Origin: Cruorifilaria tuberocauda
Lineage: Eukaryota; Nematoda; Chromadorea; Rhabditida; Onchocercidae
DNA: 50,651 bases
Assembly (NCBI GenBank): GCA_013365365.1
Contig: JABVXU010000394.1
Span: forward strand, 1-50,651
Direction of reading: 5' to 3'
A program made the translations under genes and the position numbers. The notes beneath the pieces were generated by a model. The model was not told the DNA's origin and searched no databases. It worked only from the letters and a program-made list of their open reading frames with translations. Below, piece after piece: positions 1-10,531 of the stretch. Each line of letters opens with the position of its first letter. Within the stretch, counting starts at the first letter, position 1.

Positions 1-789
1 TAATAATAACTTACAATAATTTACAACAATCTGTATTTGATTAAATTCTCTCTTTACCTTACCCCAGGACAGTTTTAAAATCCATAATGATTCTGAATGT
101 ATTGAATACAAGAAGAATCATTAAACGAATGAACTGATAGCAAATATTACAATAATTTACACTAAACTGTATCTTAATTAAATTCAATATTTTGCTTCGG
201 TTATGTCAGATAAGTGAATTGTTATCAATGTCACAATGCGCATCAGATGCTTATCAATATATCAATTCAATTATCGAAAATGCGCTAAAACAAACTGAAC
301 AAATATTGTTAAGATTAAAGACACGACGTGATGATACGATAATAAATGTTAAAAATAAAACAGGTTTTCCTTTTTTGAATATTTAACTGAAATTTTAATT
401 ACAATAGAATATATGCATTACTGTATTTTAGTTATCTATTCAATATAAGCTTAATAAATACCATCTTATAGTTATAAATTTTAATTATATTAGAATATAT
501 TATGACTATATTGTAGTTATCTGTGTAATATAAGCTTAATAAATGACAAGCTTAATAAATGGCAATATATCATTAATTAGATTGGGAAAGGTAATAAAGG
601 TGTATTTTAAGCTATTTCACTAATATCTGTTGGGAAAAAGTGAAATTAAAGACATTCAGTGATCAGGATTTTTTATCTTACAAAATTGACGAAAATAAAA
701 TTTCGACCCAAATTATAAATGAATTTGTTATGAATTTAAATTTCATTAGAGTTAAACTTTACTTCCAACATGCATTTTTTTTAGTAAGA
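1..789. repeat. AT-rich intergenic DNA with degenerate tandem repeats
   Basis: No convincing exon is seen. Two diverged direct repeats are visible. Bases 11-48 resemble 148-186 (both contain TTACAATAATTTACA and end in TTAAATTC). Bases about 392-461 resemble 480-545 (both contain TTTTAATTA and end in AATATAAGCTTAATAAAT). A short AAGCTTAATAAAT unit recurs once more near 548. An open frame from 640 runs in frame into the first exon at 790, so the 5' end of that gene could lie further upstream. Confidence 0.5.
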
Positions 790-2837
790 ATGAGTGAAAT
801 AAATGAAAGAAAAAATAAGTCTTCTATAAAGAAGCGAAATACGATTGGCTACAATGTTGAGCAAATTGTAAGAAATTACTTATATTATTAAAAATTACTT
901 ACTTACTTTAAATTACTTGCTTTATTAGAAAGAGTCAATAAAGATCTGATAAAAAACATTTCTCTAAAATCATTCTTCACAATTTCAATTTGAGAATATG
1001 TTGAACTGATTGAAGATTCCAAAGTTTGAATATTTTAAATATTTTATTAATTATTCATTTTGCAGCTAGATGATATATCACCAGTTGGAACATTTGCGCA
1101 ACAACCACGAAAAATAAGCAATGCATCCTGGAAGATTACGGATCTATTGCGTTTTCCCATAGACGATAAGAATTGGAATTTACGATGCAGTGATCGAATT
1201 TTCACGTCTCTTGATCGAAAATCAATAATGCTAATGCGTGAATACGATGACTTTCCTAATCATGTACAACAAGAGTCGCAATCTAAATCTAACAATTTGT
1301 ATCAAAAACAATCAGGAATGCATGATCGTCAAAAACGACATATTGAATCAGATCAACGTCGTCATCAGCGATTGGATCAACATCATCCCAGGTTTAATCA
1401 TCAATGTTAGATAATTATTTGAATTAAAAAGATCTTTATCAATAGCAAGCAAAAAATCCCATACAGCTTTTAACAGAAATTCCTATTTTGGTGAAAAGTT
1501 TCAATAAGTCGGTGAACATGCTCATCACCAATCTAACTTACGTCAGCAGCAATTAGATCAGAAGCAACAATTTACGTGTTACGGAAATTTCAGCAACGAT
1601 CAGCAACGAGTGAAGAAGATCAATAATACACATCGTTCAATACCAACAACTCAACTCCGATCGGAACAATTTCAGCAAGCGCATCAACGATTATCACAAA
1701 TGCAAAACTCGAAAGTTAAAGAGTAAGAAAATGCTGACGTTTATTTATCTTTCTTTTTCATCCTTTGAATACTTCTTTTTACTTGAATTCTTTATTCTGA
1801 TAAGATGGAATAAGTGAGATGGACGGTTTTGGAAATTTAACCTTAATGTTCTACTGATTTGAGTAACAGACGGATAAACATGTACGCAGTAACATTTTAT
1901 AATCTTAGATTTGCTGATAAGAAAGAAGCTTTATTACTTTATAATCTTAGATTTGCTGATAAGAAGAAGCTTTATTACTTTATAATTTTAGATTTGCTGA
2001 TAAAGAAGAAACTTTATTATCAAAGAAAGATATGTCAACCTCAGCATTCCAGAAAGACCATCCAAATGCTCAAGAGAAATCCAAATTTACAAGTAATGAT
2101 GATGAAGATTCGAATGCTGAAAGTTCTATTGAACTTGTAAGTTTTAAGCCCATTTAAACCCTAAATAAAACCATAAATATATGTGTATCAGTTACACGTT
2201 TTATTTTTACTTTAGTTTTAGCACTATTTTGTAATGCAATCTAAGAATGTTACATTAGCATGACAAGCCTAAAAAAATTCAATCATAAAAGGTTAATCTT
2301 GCCAATAAGAATAGGTGAACTCATTATCCACCTATTCCAAATATCTTAGAGAACTCTGAATAACTAATTTAAAAAGATTTAATAATTTAAAAAGTTTAAT
2401 AAGTTTTAAAGCTCGTGAAGGATATATATATTATAACTAATTCGTTATTACTTCAGGTATCTTACAGTTCTATAATTTATGTATCGGTAAGATGATAAGA
2501 CTGCAATATTAATGAATAAGTTATAAAAAATAGTCATTTGATGCCAGCATTGATAATTTTTTGTGATAGCAGTTATACTAGAAAATATTTTTATCAGCAG
2601 TCTTCGGAGCGGAAAGTACCAAAGAAGCTGGATAAACGAAAAATTCATGAAAAAGTAAGGAAGTTTAAGTATTCAAAATCGAAACCATATCGTGGAAGAC
2701 GAAGTAAAAGCTCCACCAACCTTCAAATTGATGAGCAAACAACAACTAGTGATAGCATTAGCATTCATAATGCTAAACGATTATCATCTGGTACATCTCT
2801 TCATTATCAGTATTCAAGTTTATCAAATGATATCTGA
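790..2837 (+). CDS. Orphan Gln/His/Lys-rich protein, 5 exons
   Basis: I do not recognise this gene. A phase-consistent model has exons 790-867, 1066-1405, 1509-1722, 1992-2136 and 2598-2837 (TGA), giving about 338 residues. The ATG lies 5 bases after a TTTTTTTTAG acceptor, which suits spliced-leader addition. The product starts with a basic stretch, continues through a WKITDLLRFPIDD segment, and has a long Gln/His-rich part (about residues 100-210). It ends with an acidic patch and a Lys/Arg-rich tail (ERKVPKKLDKRK). It has no signal peptide or membrane segment, so it is probably a disordered nuclear or cytoplasmic protein (inference). The acceptor of exon 4 lies in a triplicated 41-42 bp repeat, and only the third copy keeps the frame. 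The donor at 1405 (T|GTTAGA) is the weakest junction. Confidence 0.6.
1896..2019 (+). repeat. Three tandem 41-42 bp units, each with a splice acceptor
   Basis: Three near-identical units begin at 1896, 1938 and 1979. Each contains TTTATAATYTTAG followed by ATTTGCTGATAA and a GAAGAA-rich stretch. The first period is 42 bp and the second 41 bp. The third acceptor (exon start 1992) joins in frame to exon 3 of the orphan gene at 790-2837. Acceptors one and two would read the following sequence in another frame. Confidence 0.8.
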
Positions 2838-3209
2838 AATGAGTTATATTAATTTTAGGTTTAATCAAATGAAATAAAGAGCATTAAATAGAATGGAAGT
2901 GAGAATAACAGTTTATTTTTATAAGATAATTTAAAGTTTGAAAGTAATTAGAAAAGTCAATATAAAATTATTACACATGAAAATATGAAGAACACATGAA
3001 AATTGCGTAAAATATGAAGATTTAAGAAATTTCATTTAAAGTAAATTATTCAAAATTGTTAAAAATTTGTTTGAAACTGAAAATTAATATTTTGGAATTT
3101 CAAAAAATACTAATCATTATTTGAAGATGATATTACTTTCAAATTAGCTCATTTAAAAGTTAATTAAAATGAATTCATAAAGTGAGGATATTGCAATTAA
3201 GGTTCAAAA
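2838..3209. other. Intergenic, AT-rich, no gene seen
   Basis: This is the spacer between two plus-strand orphan genes. It is rich in A and T with many stops in all frames. Nothing beyond possible UTR sequence is visible. Confidence 0.5.
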
Positions 3210-4211
3210 ATGAAAAGTCGGAAAAAGAAGAAAGTTATGAGTACTTTGGAACGTGAATTATCCAATGAACCACCTTCACCACGTATGAATAAAATATAAT
3301 CTTTATTTTATCAGTATTAATCGTAAGTTTAATTTGGTCTAGTACTAATCGCTTTTCTCTTTCATTCTTCTATTACATTTTGTGCAATTCAGTTACGTCT
3401 ATTACATTTCCGATCACTTACGTCAATCAATTAGTTGAGAATTTAGAATGGCTTTAAAAGTTCTCTCATAATTATTAGCGTCTTAAGGTCCTTCATTAAA
3501 GTTAATTATCAGGATTTACCTTGATCATATTCATGATACTACTCTGATCAAAATGAATATTAAACATTGAAATATCATAATAAAGGCATTGTTACTTGAA
3601 ATTCATATATGAATTTCACTAAGATAGTGTTCATGTATTATAGTATAATAATATCTCCTTCCAGATATTATCAATAATAATTTAATAATTAATTTTCAAA
3701 TTAATGAAAGACAGATAATTTAGAGGAGAATATAATGAGTGAAAGACGAGATGAAATCCAGAAACATAAGAAAGAACGAAAGAATAGAAATTATCAATCA
3801 GCGGAACAATACTTCACAAATGGTCATATACCGAAACAATCTCGTTCATCGATGGTTGATCCAATAGGCCATCGAAAGGTAAAATAAAGTATTACCTATT
3901 TAGATCAGCCATTTCATTATATTTAACCTATTTTGGTTAGCTGAAATTTATCCGGCATTTTAGCATCCACTAAATATCATTAGCAAACATTTCATTCGAA
4001 TAAAATTTCAAATGATTTAAATGGTCAAATGGTAAATTTGTTATCATGATAATTAAGAAAAGTTCTAGCTCTTTTTTAGTTTAACAAAAAAAAGAATACT
4101 TAAAATATGTCATGATTATTATCTTGAATCGTATTTCAGATTGTAATGAAGGGATGGAAGCCACATTTCAAAGTGAAAAAGATATGGCTACAAGATCTCT
4201 CTAAGGAATAG
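3210..4211 (+). CDS. Orphan 99-aa basic protein, 3 exons
   Basis: I do not recognise this protein. Exons 3210-3282, 3724-3878 and 4140-4211 (TAG) join in frame with GT-AG introns of 441 and 261 bp. The product starts MKSRKKKKVMSTLERELS and is very rich in Lys, Arg, Ser and Gln. It ends in a Trp-containing basic segment (GWKPHFKVKKIWLQDLSKE). No signal peptide or membrane segment is seen. An internal ATG at 3735, 11 bases after the exon-2 acceptor (AATTTAG), could be an alternative trans-spliced start. Its stop lies 28 bp from the stop of a minus-strand gene, so the 3' UTRs probably overlap. Its composition resembles the tail of the orphan protein just upstream and the 102-aa protein at 8629-7182. 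Confidence 0.55.
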
Positions 4212-4239
4212 AACTCTGTTTTAAGTTAACTTTTGACTG

Positions 4240-6291
4240 CTAAGAAAGAAATAAATTAAAAAGATGATACCTTTCATTTATCTTCCTTTCTTCCTGAACA
4301 GAAATCAGAATTTTACGGATAGCATTCAATACACGGCGAATTTCCGTGCGAAAAATATGATCAGTGAAAAATATTTTAGCCTGAAATAATAAATTTTCAA
4401 ATTAGTGATAATGAAAGTAAATAACAGTGATAGAAGAAATTTATCAATAAGGTAATTGTAATATTATTTTAAATGCAAAACCTTTTAAATTAACTCCTGA
4501 TAAAATCAAAATATGATTTTACTAGGTTTTTATAAATATCATTTATTATTATTAAGTTATCACAGGATATTTAAAGTAATGTGAATACTCATTTCATTAA
4601 TATTTTTTCAGAAGTTTTATCTCTAACTCCATATCTTCTGTTTTCTTATCACTCTTATCAGTAAAACAGGTAAATTTTTTTCTTAACGAATCGATAAAAT
4701 TTCCAATAATAGAAATTAAAAATGCTAACTGAAATTCATTTATTGTGTTTACATTTAGTTTTTATTGGAAATTTTATCGATTTGTTAACAAAGAATTTAC
4801 CTATTTCACTAATAAGATTGATAAGAAAACAGAAGATATAGAGATAAAAGTTCGCCAGAATGAAAGCAAAATCACTTCATCATTTTCAATTGTGCTCATT
4901 GATGATATGATAATTATCATTGCTATCATGATAATATTTAGAATTAAACAACGAATGATTAAGGGTATGAATCATTCAATAAAGATTCAACAATTGTATA
5001 TTATAGTGTTTATTAAGCAATTAAAATTAGCTCATTAAAATCATTCATTAGATAGTAATAATTTTCATGTACTTCCATTCGAATTGAATGACAATACAAA
5101 ACGATTTTTCACAGCAAAATATAAATGAATAAATGCACAGCAAAAATGAATGATTAACATTATTATAATCAAATGAAAAAGTAATCGATGAGTTGATATC
5201 ACTGAGAAGTATATTGTTTGAGAGATTGAAGTTAGCGTAAGCGTACAACGTGTAATATGTTCGTGGAGAAACTGTAATAATTTCATTTTACTTTCAAACA
5301 AAATCTGAAGTGTTATAGGAGATTAGAAAGATGTGAAATTAAGTGGAAGAGGAGTGAATTTTTAATATTAATTAATTTCATAAACGTTAAAATCGTAAAA
5401 ATATTGAACATAAAAAATTTAAAAGTAAAAAGCCACTTCGTAGTTGAAAAAACGTAAAAACTCAGGAAGTTACTTCGTAAAAATGTGAAAACGTAACGTA
5501 AAAAAGTTCCGAAAACTTCCGAAAAATTCGTCACGCAACAGTCTTTCTTATCTTAGATTATTATTAGAACGATGACATACTACTCATATTCGTAACAGTC
5601 GAAAATAAGAAATGTTTTTTTGGAATATTCTTCTGTGATAGAATTATAAACCGACAAATAATGATATACCAGGTATTTTTTGCAAGCTGGAATATAGTAT
5701 TCTATTACTCCTTGATTATTTTTCTTCATTTCAAGATGTAGATTGAGAGAATGGGTAATGATTAGCCAAATGATAATTAAAGTGGTAAAAATAGTATTAC
5801 ACAACGGATATAACGTATTGTAACTTTTTAAATTGATTGTAAATAGTAATATCAAAATTGCTGTTGATGCAGCAGCCTGAAATCATTTACTTTATAAAGA
5901 TATCATGATCATCTCTGAGGAATTACTTATTGTCGTTTAGTTCATGAAAATGATTTTATAAAGGTAGCATGATTTTGAAAATTGCAAATGATAATAATAT
6001 TATCTTTAACTAACGATTAGCATTTGAGAAATTCCAAATATTAGAATCCAACATTGCAAATTCCCTTTAGCTGAAATAGAAATAGACAACGAAGCTTACT
6101 AATTCTAAGCTATCGATACCAATTGATATAACACCAGGCTTAATCAAGTAAGTTCCTTTCTCAGCTTTTACATTTAATGCTTCTCCTGGCACACCCGTTG
6201 CAAATGGTGAATTTGCATCGATTGCCAAGCCTCCATCAGTAGTTTCTTTCGAATGACCATCTTCATGAACTATAAAAGACGAGTTACTCAT
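4240..6291 (-). CDS. Orphan putative multi-pass membrane protein
   Basis: I do not recognise this gene. Minus-strand exons 6291-6100 (64 codons, ATG start), 5876-5670 (69 codons) and 4380-4240 (47 codons with TAG) all begin and end in phase 0 with good splice sites (TTA|GTAAGC, TTTCAG|GCT, TTTCAG|GCT), giving 179 residues. The N-terminus is polar (MSNSSFIVHEDGHSKETTDG). The second exon has two strongly hydrophobic segments, around AAASTAILILLFTI and NTIFTTLIIIWLII. The C-terminus is basic and amphipathic. An extra exon may be missing in the 1.3-kb last intron: an open hydrophobic stretch on this strand (about 4960-4800) looks like another membrane helix, but its splice phases do not fit simply. 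That stretch is half of an inverted repeat. Confidence 0.5.
4613..4852. repeat. Inverted duplication, about 95-bp arms, 52-bp loop
   Basis: The arm at 4613-4709 reads TATCTTCTGTTTTCTTATCA...GGTAAAT...TCGATAAAATTTCCAATAA. The reverse complement of 4762-4852 reads almost the same, with a 4-base gap and scattered mismatches. Each arm holds an exon-like block encoding a similar hydrophobic peptide (SISSVFLS core) followed by a GGTAAAT donor-like site. It lies in the last intron of the minus-strand membrane-protein gene. Confidence 0.8.
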
Positions 6292-7181
6292 ATATACAAC
6301 TGTACTTAATTGTGTACTTAATGTACTTAATTAATTCATTAAATTTTTTATCCCATTAATTATAATTTCAACTGAAATTAATCTCAAAAACGAGGTAAAA
6401 GACTGGAAATAGAAATTTTGAATCAGTTTTATATCGATAAAGTATCTTGAAGGTTTTTTTTGTGGAAGATTTTGTTTGGACAGAAAATAATTTAAATATC
6501 CAAGTATGTATACTTTTAATTAATTACATATTTAATTAATTATTTATTATATTGTTTAATATTCAACGATCAAATGATAATTTGAACATTTTGATTTTCT
6601 TTTCATAAATACTGAAAGTATAAGTACAAGTTAAGCTAATATAACACTTGTTTGGTATTGATTTCTCATTGAAGTGATTGTGCAATCTTACAAGTAAAGA
6701 TAATTAAAATTAACGAATTAACCTGACATGGTAAATACTAAAAAAAAATTACGTGATGAAAATTTTGAATCTTTGTTTTTTTTTGCCCATATTGTATTAT
6801 GCCATTGAGTAACATCAAATTCCATTTCATTCGAACTCTCTTTCTGCAATTCCAATCAACTTTGCTAAGTAACCGATTGGCTAACCATCAACGTTTCAAT
6901 CGCAAGATCAGTAGGATCCTGATGATGTATTCGGCATGTTTTCAGGAAGTCTTCCAAACCGATATTTTGAGTATCGTTAATCAGTGCTAGGATTCTTGGA
7001 AAATTTCTGGATCTTCAGAGAGATGTCAACTTGCTCATTATCAATGCTAATTGAAAATAAAACTCAAGAAACTTAAAGTCAGCTTAATAATTTAAGAAAG
7101 TTTGAAAACTTAAAGCCACCAAAGCTTATCCACTAAAGTATACGATTATTTTTTAGGGTTTCAAGACGTGAACAGCAAAGC
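6292..7181. other. Intergenic, AT-rich
   Basis: Spacer between two minus-strand genes. Directly upstream of the ATG at 6291 is a short direct repeat of TTAAGTACA (three copies, minus strand). It ends in a possible acceptor TACAG eight bases before the ATG. No further gene is supported. A 63-aa plus-strand open frame at 6799-6990 has no splice or family support. Confidence 0.45.
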
Positions 7182-8629
7182 TTACTTAGTACCTGAATAT
7201 GAATAAACAAATGAAACCTTTGATAATGAATCTGTTGTAAACTTTCCACTAGCGGTTGATTTCACAGAATGTTCACCTTCAGTTTTTTTTCTTCTAATCA
7301 TTTTTTCGAATCGTTCCCATCTACCTGGTGCACTCTGTCTTTTCAATTGAACATGCTTATTTACATCATCGTTGGTACTGTTTCGATCATGACTTTTCTC
7401 CCATTCTTGTGATTGCCTAACAATAAATAAGTATAAATAATATAAGTGATGAAAAAGGTAGAATAAACATAACCTGAAGTAGAAAAAAGAATAGAGAAAT
7501 AAGAAGTAGAAAAAAAAAGTAATGAAAATGCAAAAGTGAACTCTTCGCTAGTGTGAGTAATTTGTTGATAGTTTTGATTTGATCAAGTAATGCCAATTTT
7601 CTATTTATAGCTAATTATGCTTACTACATATATATGCTAATTATTTATTAGCTAATTAATAGCTAATTATATATATATAGGAAATACAGTATTAAGGAGA
7701 GGTAATATGAAGAACTCAATTGATCGTTATCAACACTGATCAGAAGTAAAAATTATTTATCTCTCCTGACAATTATTATAATGCATTTAACAGTTTTCAA
7801 CCACTTGTTTTTTAAACATCAAAATTTATCCTTGAATTTTCATCTATTTTTCATCTGAATTAGTATTGTTATGTTAGATTAAATAATGCCAATTTCTAGA
7901 TCTTTCATAGATTTTTACATAATTATGAATACGTATCATAACAACCACTTCTGACGATCTTAAGTTAATTTTTTAAGTCCTGAAAACTTCCTTTGAATTT
8001 TTTACTTTGAACGAAGTAGTTGAAATTCTTAAATCAGTTGTTTGGGGAAGCATCTAATTTACTGATGGCTTTGGAAAGATTTGATGATTTTATTATTTGA
8101 TGAGGAAGCAAATCATTAAGTGGAAATGACGTAAGTGGTTTATTGTATAGAGGTAGAATGGAGAACGCGGCATTTACAGCCTGTTTTTTAATGTAAAAAA
8201 GTAAACCATATGCAATCCTTGATTAACCAATTAGGTCATTTTACGTCATTTTTCACTTAATGATACGCTTCTTATCCCATCTCCACTAAACGTTTGTCTT
8301 TTTTTTCGTTTCCTGAATTGATTTGAAAATGATAATATTAAGGAATCAGTTTATTTTTGCTGCTCTTTTCTGGTTTTAATTCACTTTTAATAGAATCCAA
8401 AAATGTACTGTGAACTGCAAAAATTGCTATTGTCCTTCCTACGTTCACTAATCTAATCTAAAGGCTATTCATTTTGCAGAATTTATCATTATGAAATTCT
8501 CCTCTACCACTGAATTCCATAAACTGAAGATTCTTGATCAAAGGATATAACTAACCTTATCCTATTTTCTTCCACATTCGTTGACGAGTGTTTTTTTCCG
8601 CTCTCTCCGCTAGAGTTTGTTTTAAGCAT
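7182..8629 (-). CDS. Orphan 102-aa Lys/Ser-rich protein, 2 exons
   Basis: I do not recognise this protein. Exon 1 (8629-8556) starts MLKTNSSGESGKKHSSTNVE and ends AG|GTTAGT in phase 2. Exon 2 (7416-7182) starts after TTGTTAG and continues in phase (RQSQEWEKSHDRN) to a TAA. The 1.14-kb intron is the only one proposed. The product is charged, Ser/Lys-rich and probably disordered, with one denser basic-aromatic segment (APGRWERFEKMIRRKKTEG). A donor-like AAG|GTTTCA within exon 2 could allow further splicing, but no compatible acceptor was found downstream. No signal peptide or membrane segment is seen. Confidence 0.5.
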
Positions 8630-10531
8630 ATAATTAGATTGAAAACTTTGTTACAAATAGTAAATGAATGGCTTTTAATTTTCAGTGATCCTTAAATATT
8701 ATTAAACATTTATAAATTTTAATCTGCATAAGACGAAATTTGATGCGATTATTTGCATAAAGCGCTAAATTGATCTGTGTCAGAAATTTAAATTTCCTAT
8801 ACAAATTAAAATTTCTTATTACTTTCTCTAATTCTGCTGTCGTAGTCGAAAATTCAGTAGCAATAGACGTTAGAATTTGTCTGTTAACAAGTTTTAACAT
8901 CGAAATTTTAACAAACAGAATTTCAATTCTAAATCAAATTTAACATTTTTGAAAGTAAATCACAATTTGTAGCATTACAGAATTATTTATATGAAGCAAC
9001 AACGAAATCCAGAATCACATCTATATGCCAATTAGGAAACCATAGTTCGCCTTGAATTCTGAAAGATATCTGGAATCTCCGAATTCCGAAGCTAACAGTT
9101 GTGTTCCGTTAACAGCGATATGCTACTGCGAAAAATACAATTTCTGATTTTCTTAATACTTTCATTTTCAAGGAAATAGTAAGGCAGAAACCTGGAACTA
9201 CTGTAAGTACCATGTACATTGCAAGTTGAAGAAATGAAATTCGGATGAACTGATAGTTTAACATGTACCAAGCATTATATTAACTAAGTCATTTTTTCTA
9301 ATTCGAAAGAATAATTAAAATCATTTTCAGCAAAATATTAGGTTGAGAATATGATTTCAAATTATTAATGTTTGTTTTTTTAAAAACTTACGATGATACC
9401 TTGTGCCATTTTTACAAAATGTGAAATTTATTTTAACAGTAGTAATAAACTCTAATCAGGGAATTTATAACTTCATAATGTCAATTGAAAAGGAAAAAAA
9501 GAAAAGATAAAGCAGAAGCAAGAATTGCTTAAAAAGTAAATTGGGAGAAAGTAACAAGTAATAAGTAACACTTGATGAAAAGGAAAATCTGATCCGAACG
9601 ATAACAGTCATACGTAGGTATCCCTGCACCGTTCACGTACGTAACCATGTCATTCCCTCTTATTTTATTGCGATTAAGAACGAAGAAAGTTAATGTGAAA
9701 ATATATTTCAGCATTGCTAATATATGCATAGACAGTTAAATGGCATTTTTAAACTTAATTTTGAAGTACGGATTTAATTTTCCATTTCAAATACCAGTAT
9801 CTTGTAATACATTATTTAAAGGATTGGAAGTCTTATACCTATTCGATCACCGAAAACATAAAGAAGTTCTTTTGTAGTGATGGAAGATGTTAAAGAATTC
9901 TGCTTATAACATAATTAAAATTATTTCTTTCAACCAACTCTTTATCAAATCAAACGTAAAAGGTTTAAATGATTTTAGAGAAATGTTTTAATGATAATCA
10001 AAGTACAATATTCATTTCAAATTTAATTTAATCGCATAGTTCGAAACTTTACTTAATTTCAAATTTAACTTAGTCTTATAGTTCGAAACTTTAATTCTAT
10101 CTCTCACAATAACCTCATTCAAATTCATACCCAGCCTGTCCATGTGCAATTAATTCAAACTATCCCATAACCTATAGTCCTTCTCAATTACTCATTTGGT
10201 TTGATAAAAATAGCAAACCAGTCTTTAACCGTTGAGAAGGCTTTATGTTACTATTTTTAGAAAAATTAATTGGTAATTTAAAGAATGAAGAGAAATAGAG
10301 ATTGAGAGTGTCTCGAAATTCTCTAGTATATATATATATATACGTGTAAAGACGTGAATCCAGTGTTAGTCGATGATTTGGGAATTTCGGGGAATATTGA
10401 GTCTCGTTTTTCTGTTCTAATTTTTGATTAAATATTACTGTATTTGAAGGTTGGGGAAAATTTTATTAGCTGCTTGCAAAGAAACATTGGTATTGTTTTC
10501 TTATTTCTGATTTTCTTTTAAATCATTTCTA
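8630..10531. other. Unresolved region with open minus-strand segments
   Basis: Several minus-strand stretches look exon-like but could not be joined in one phase. They are 9729-9540 (begins MHILAMLKYIFTLTFFVLNR, signal-peptide-like), about 9450-9395, a segment from an acceptor near 9219 (TACTTACAG) to about 9000, and 8900-8682. No family was recognised. From 10017 to 10110 there is a two-copy direct repeat of about 46 bp containing ATAGTTCGAAACTTTA. A short AT microsatellite lies at 10327-10342. Confidence 0.35.

Noticed and set aside
9000..9220. Possible lectin-like peptide (HIAVNGTQLL) on the minus strand
   Set aside because: The resemblance to a galectin strand is too short, and neighbouring phases do not support the exon.
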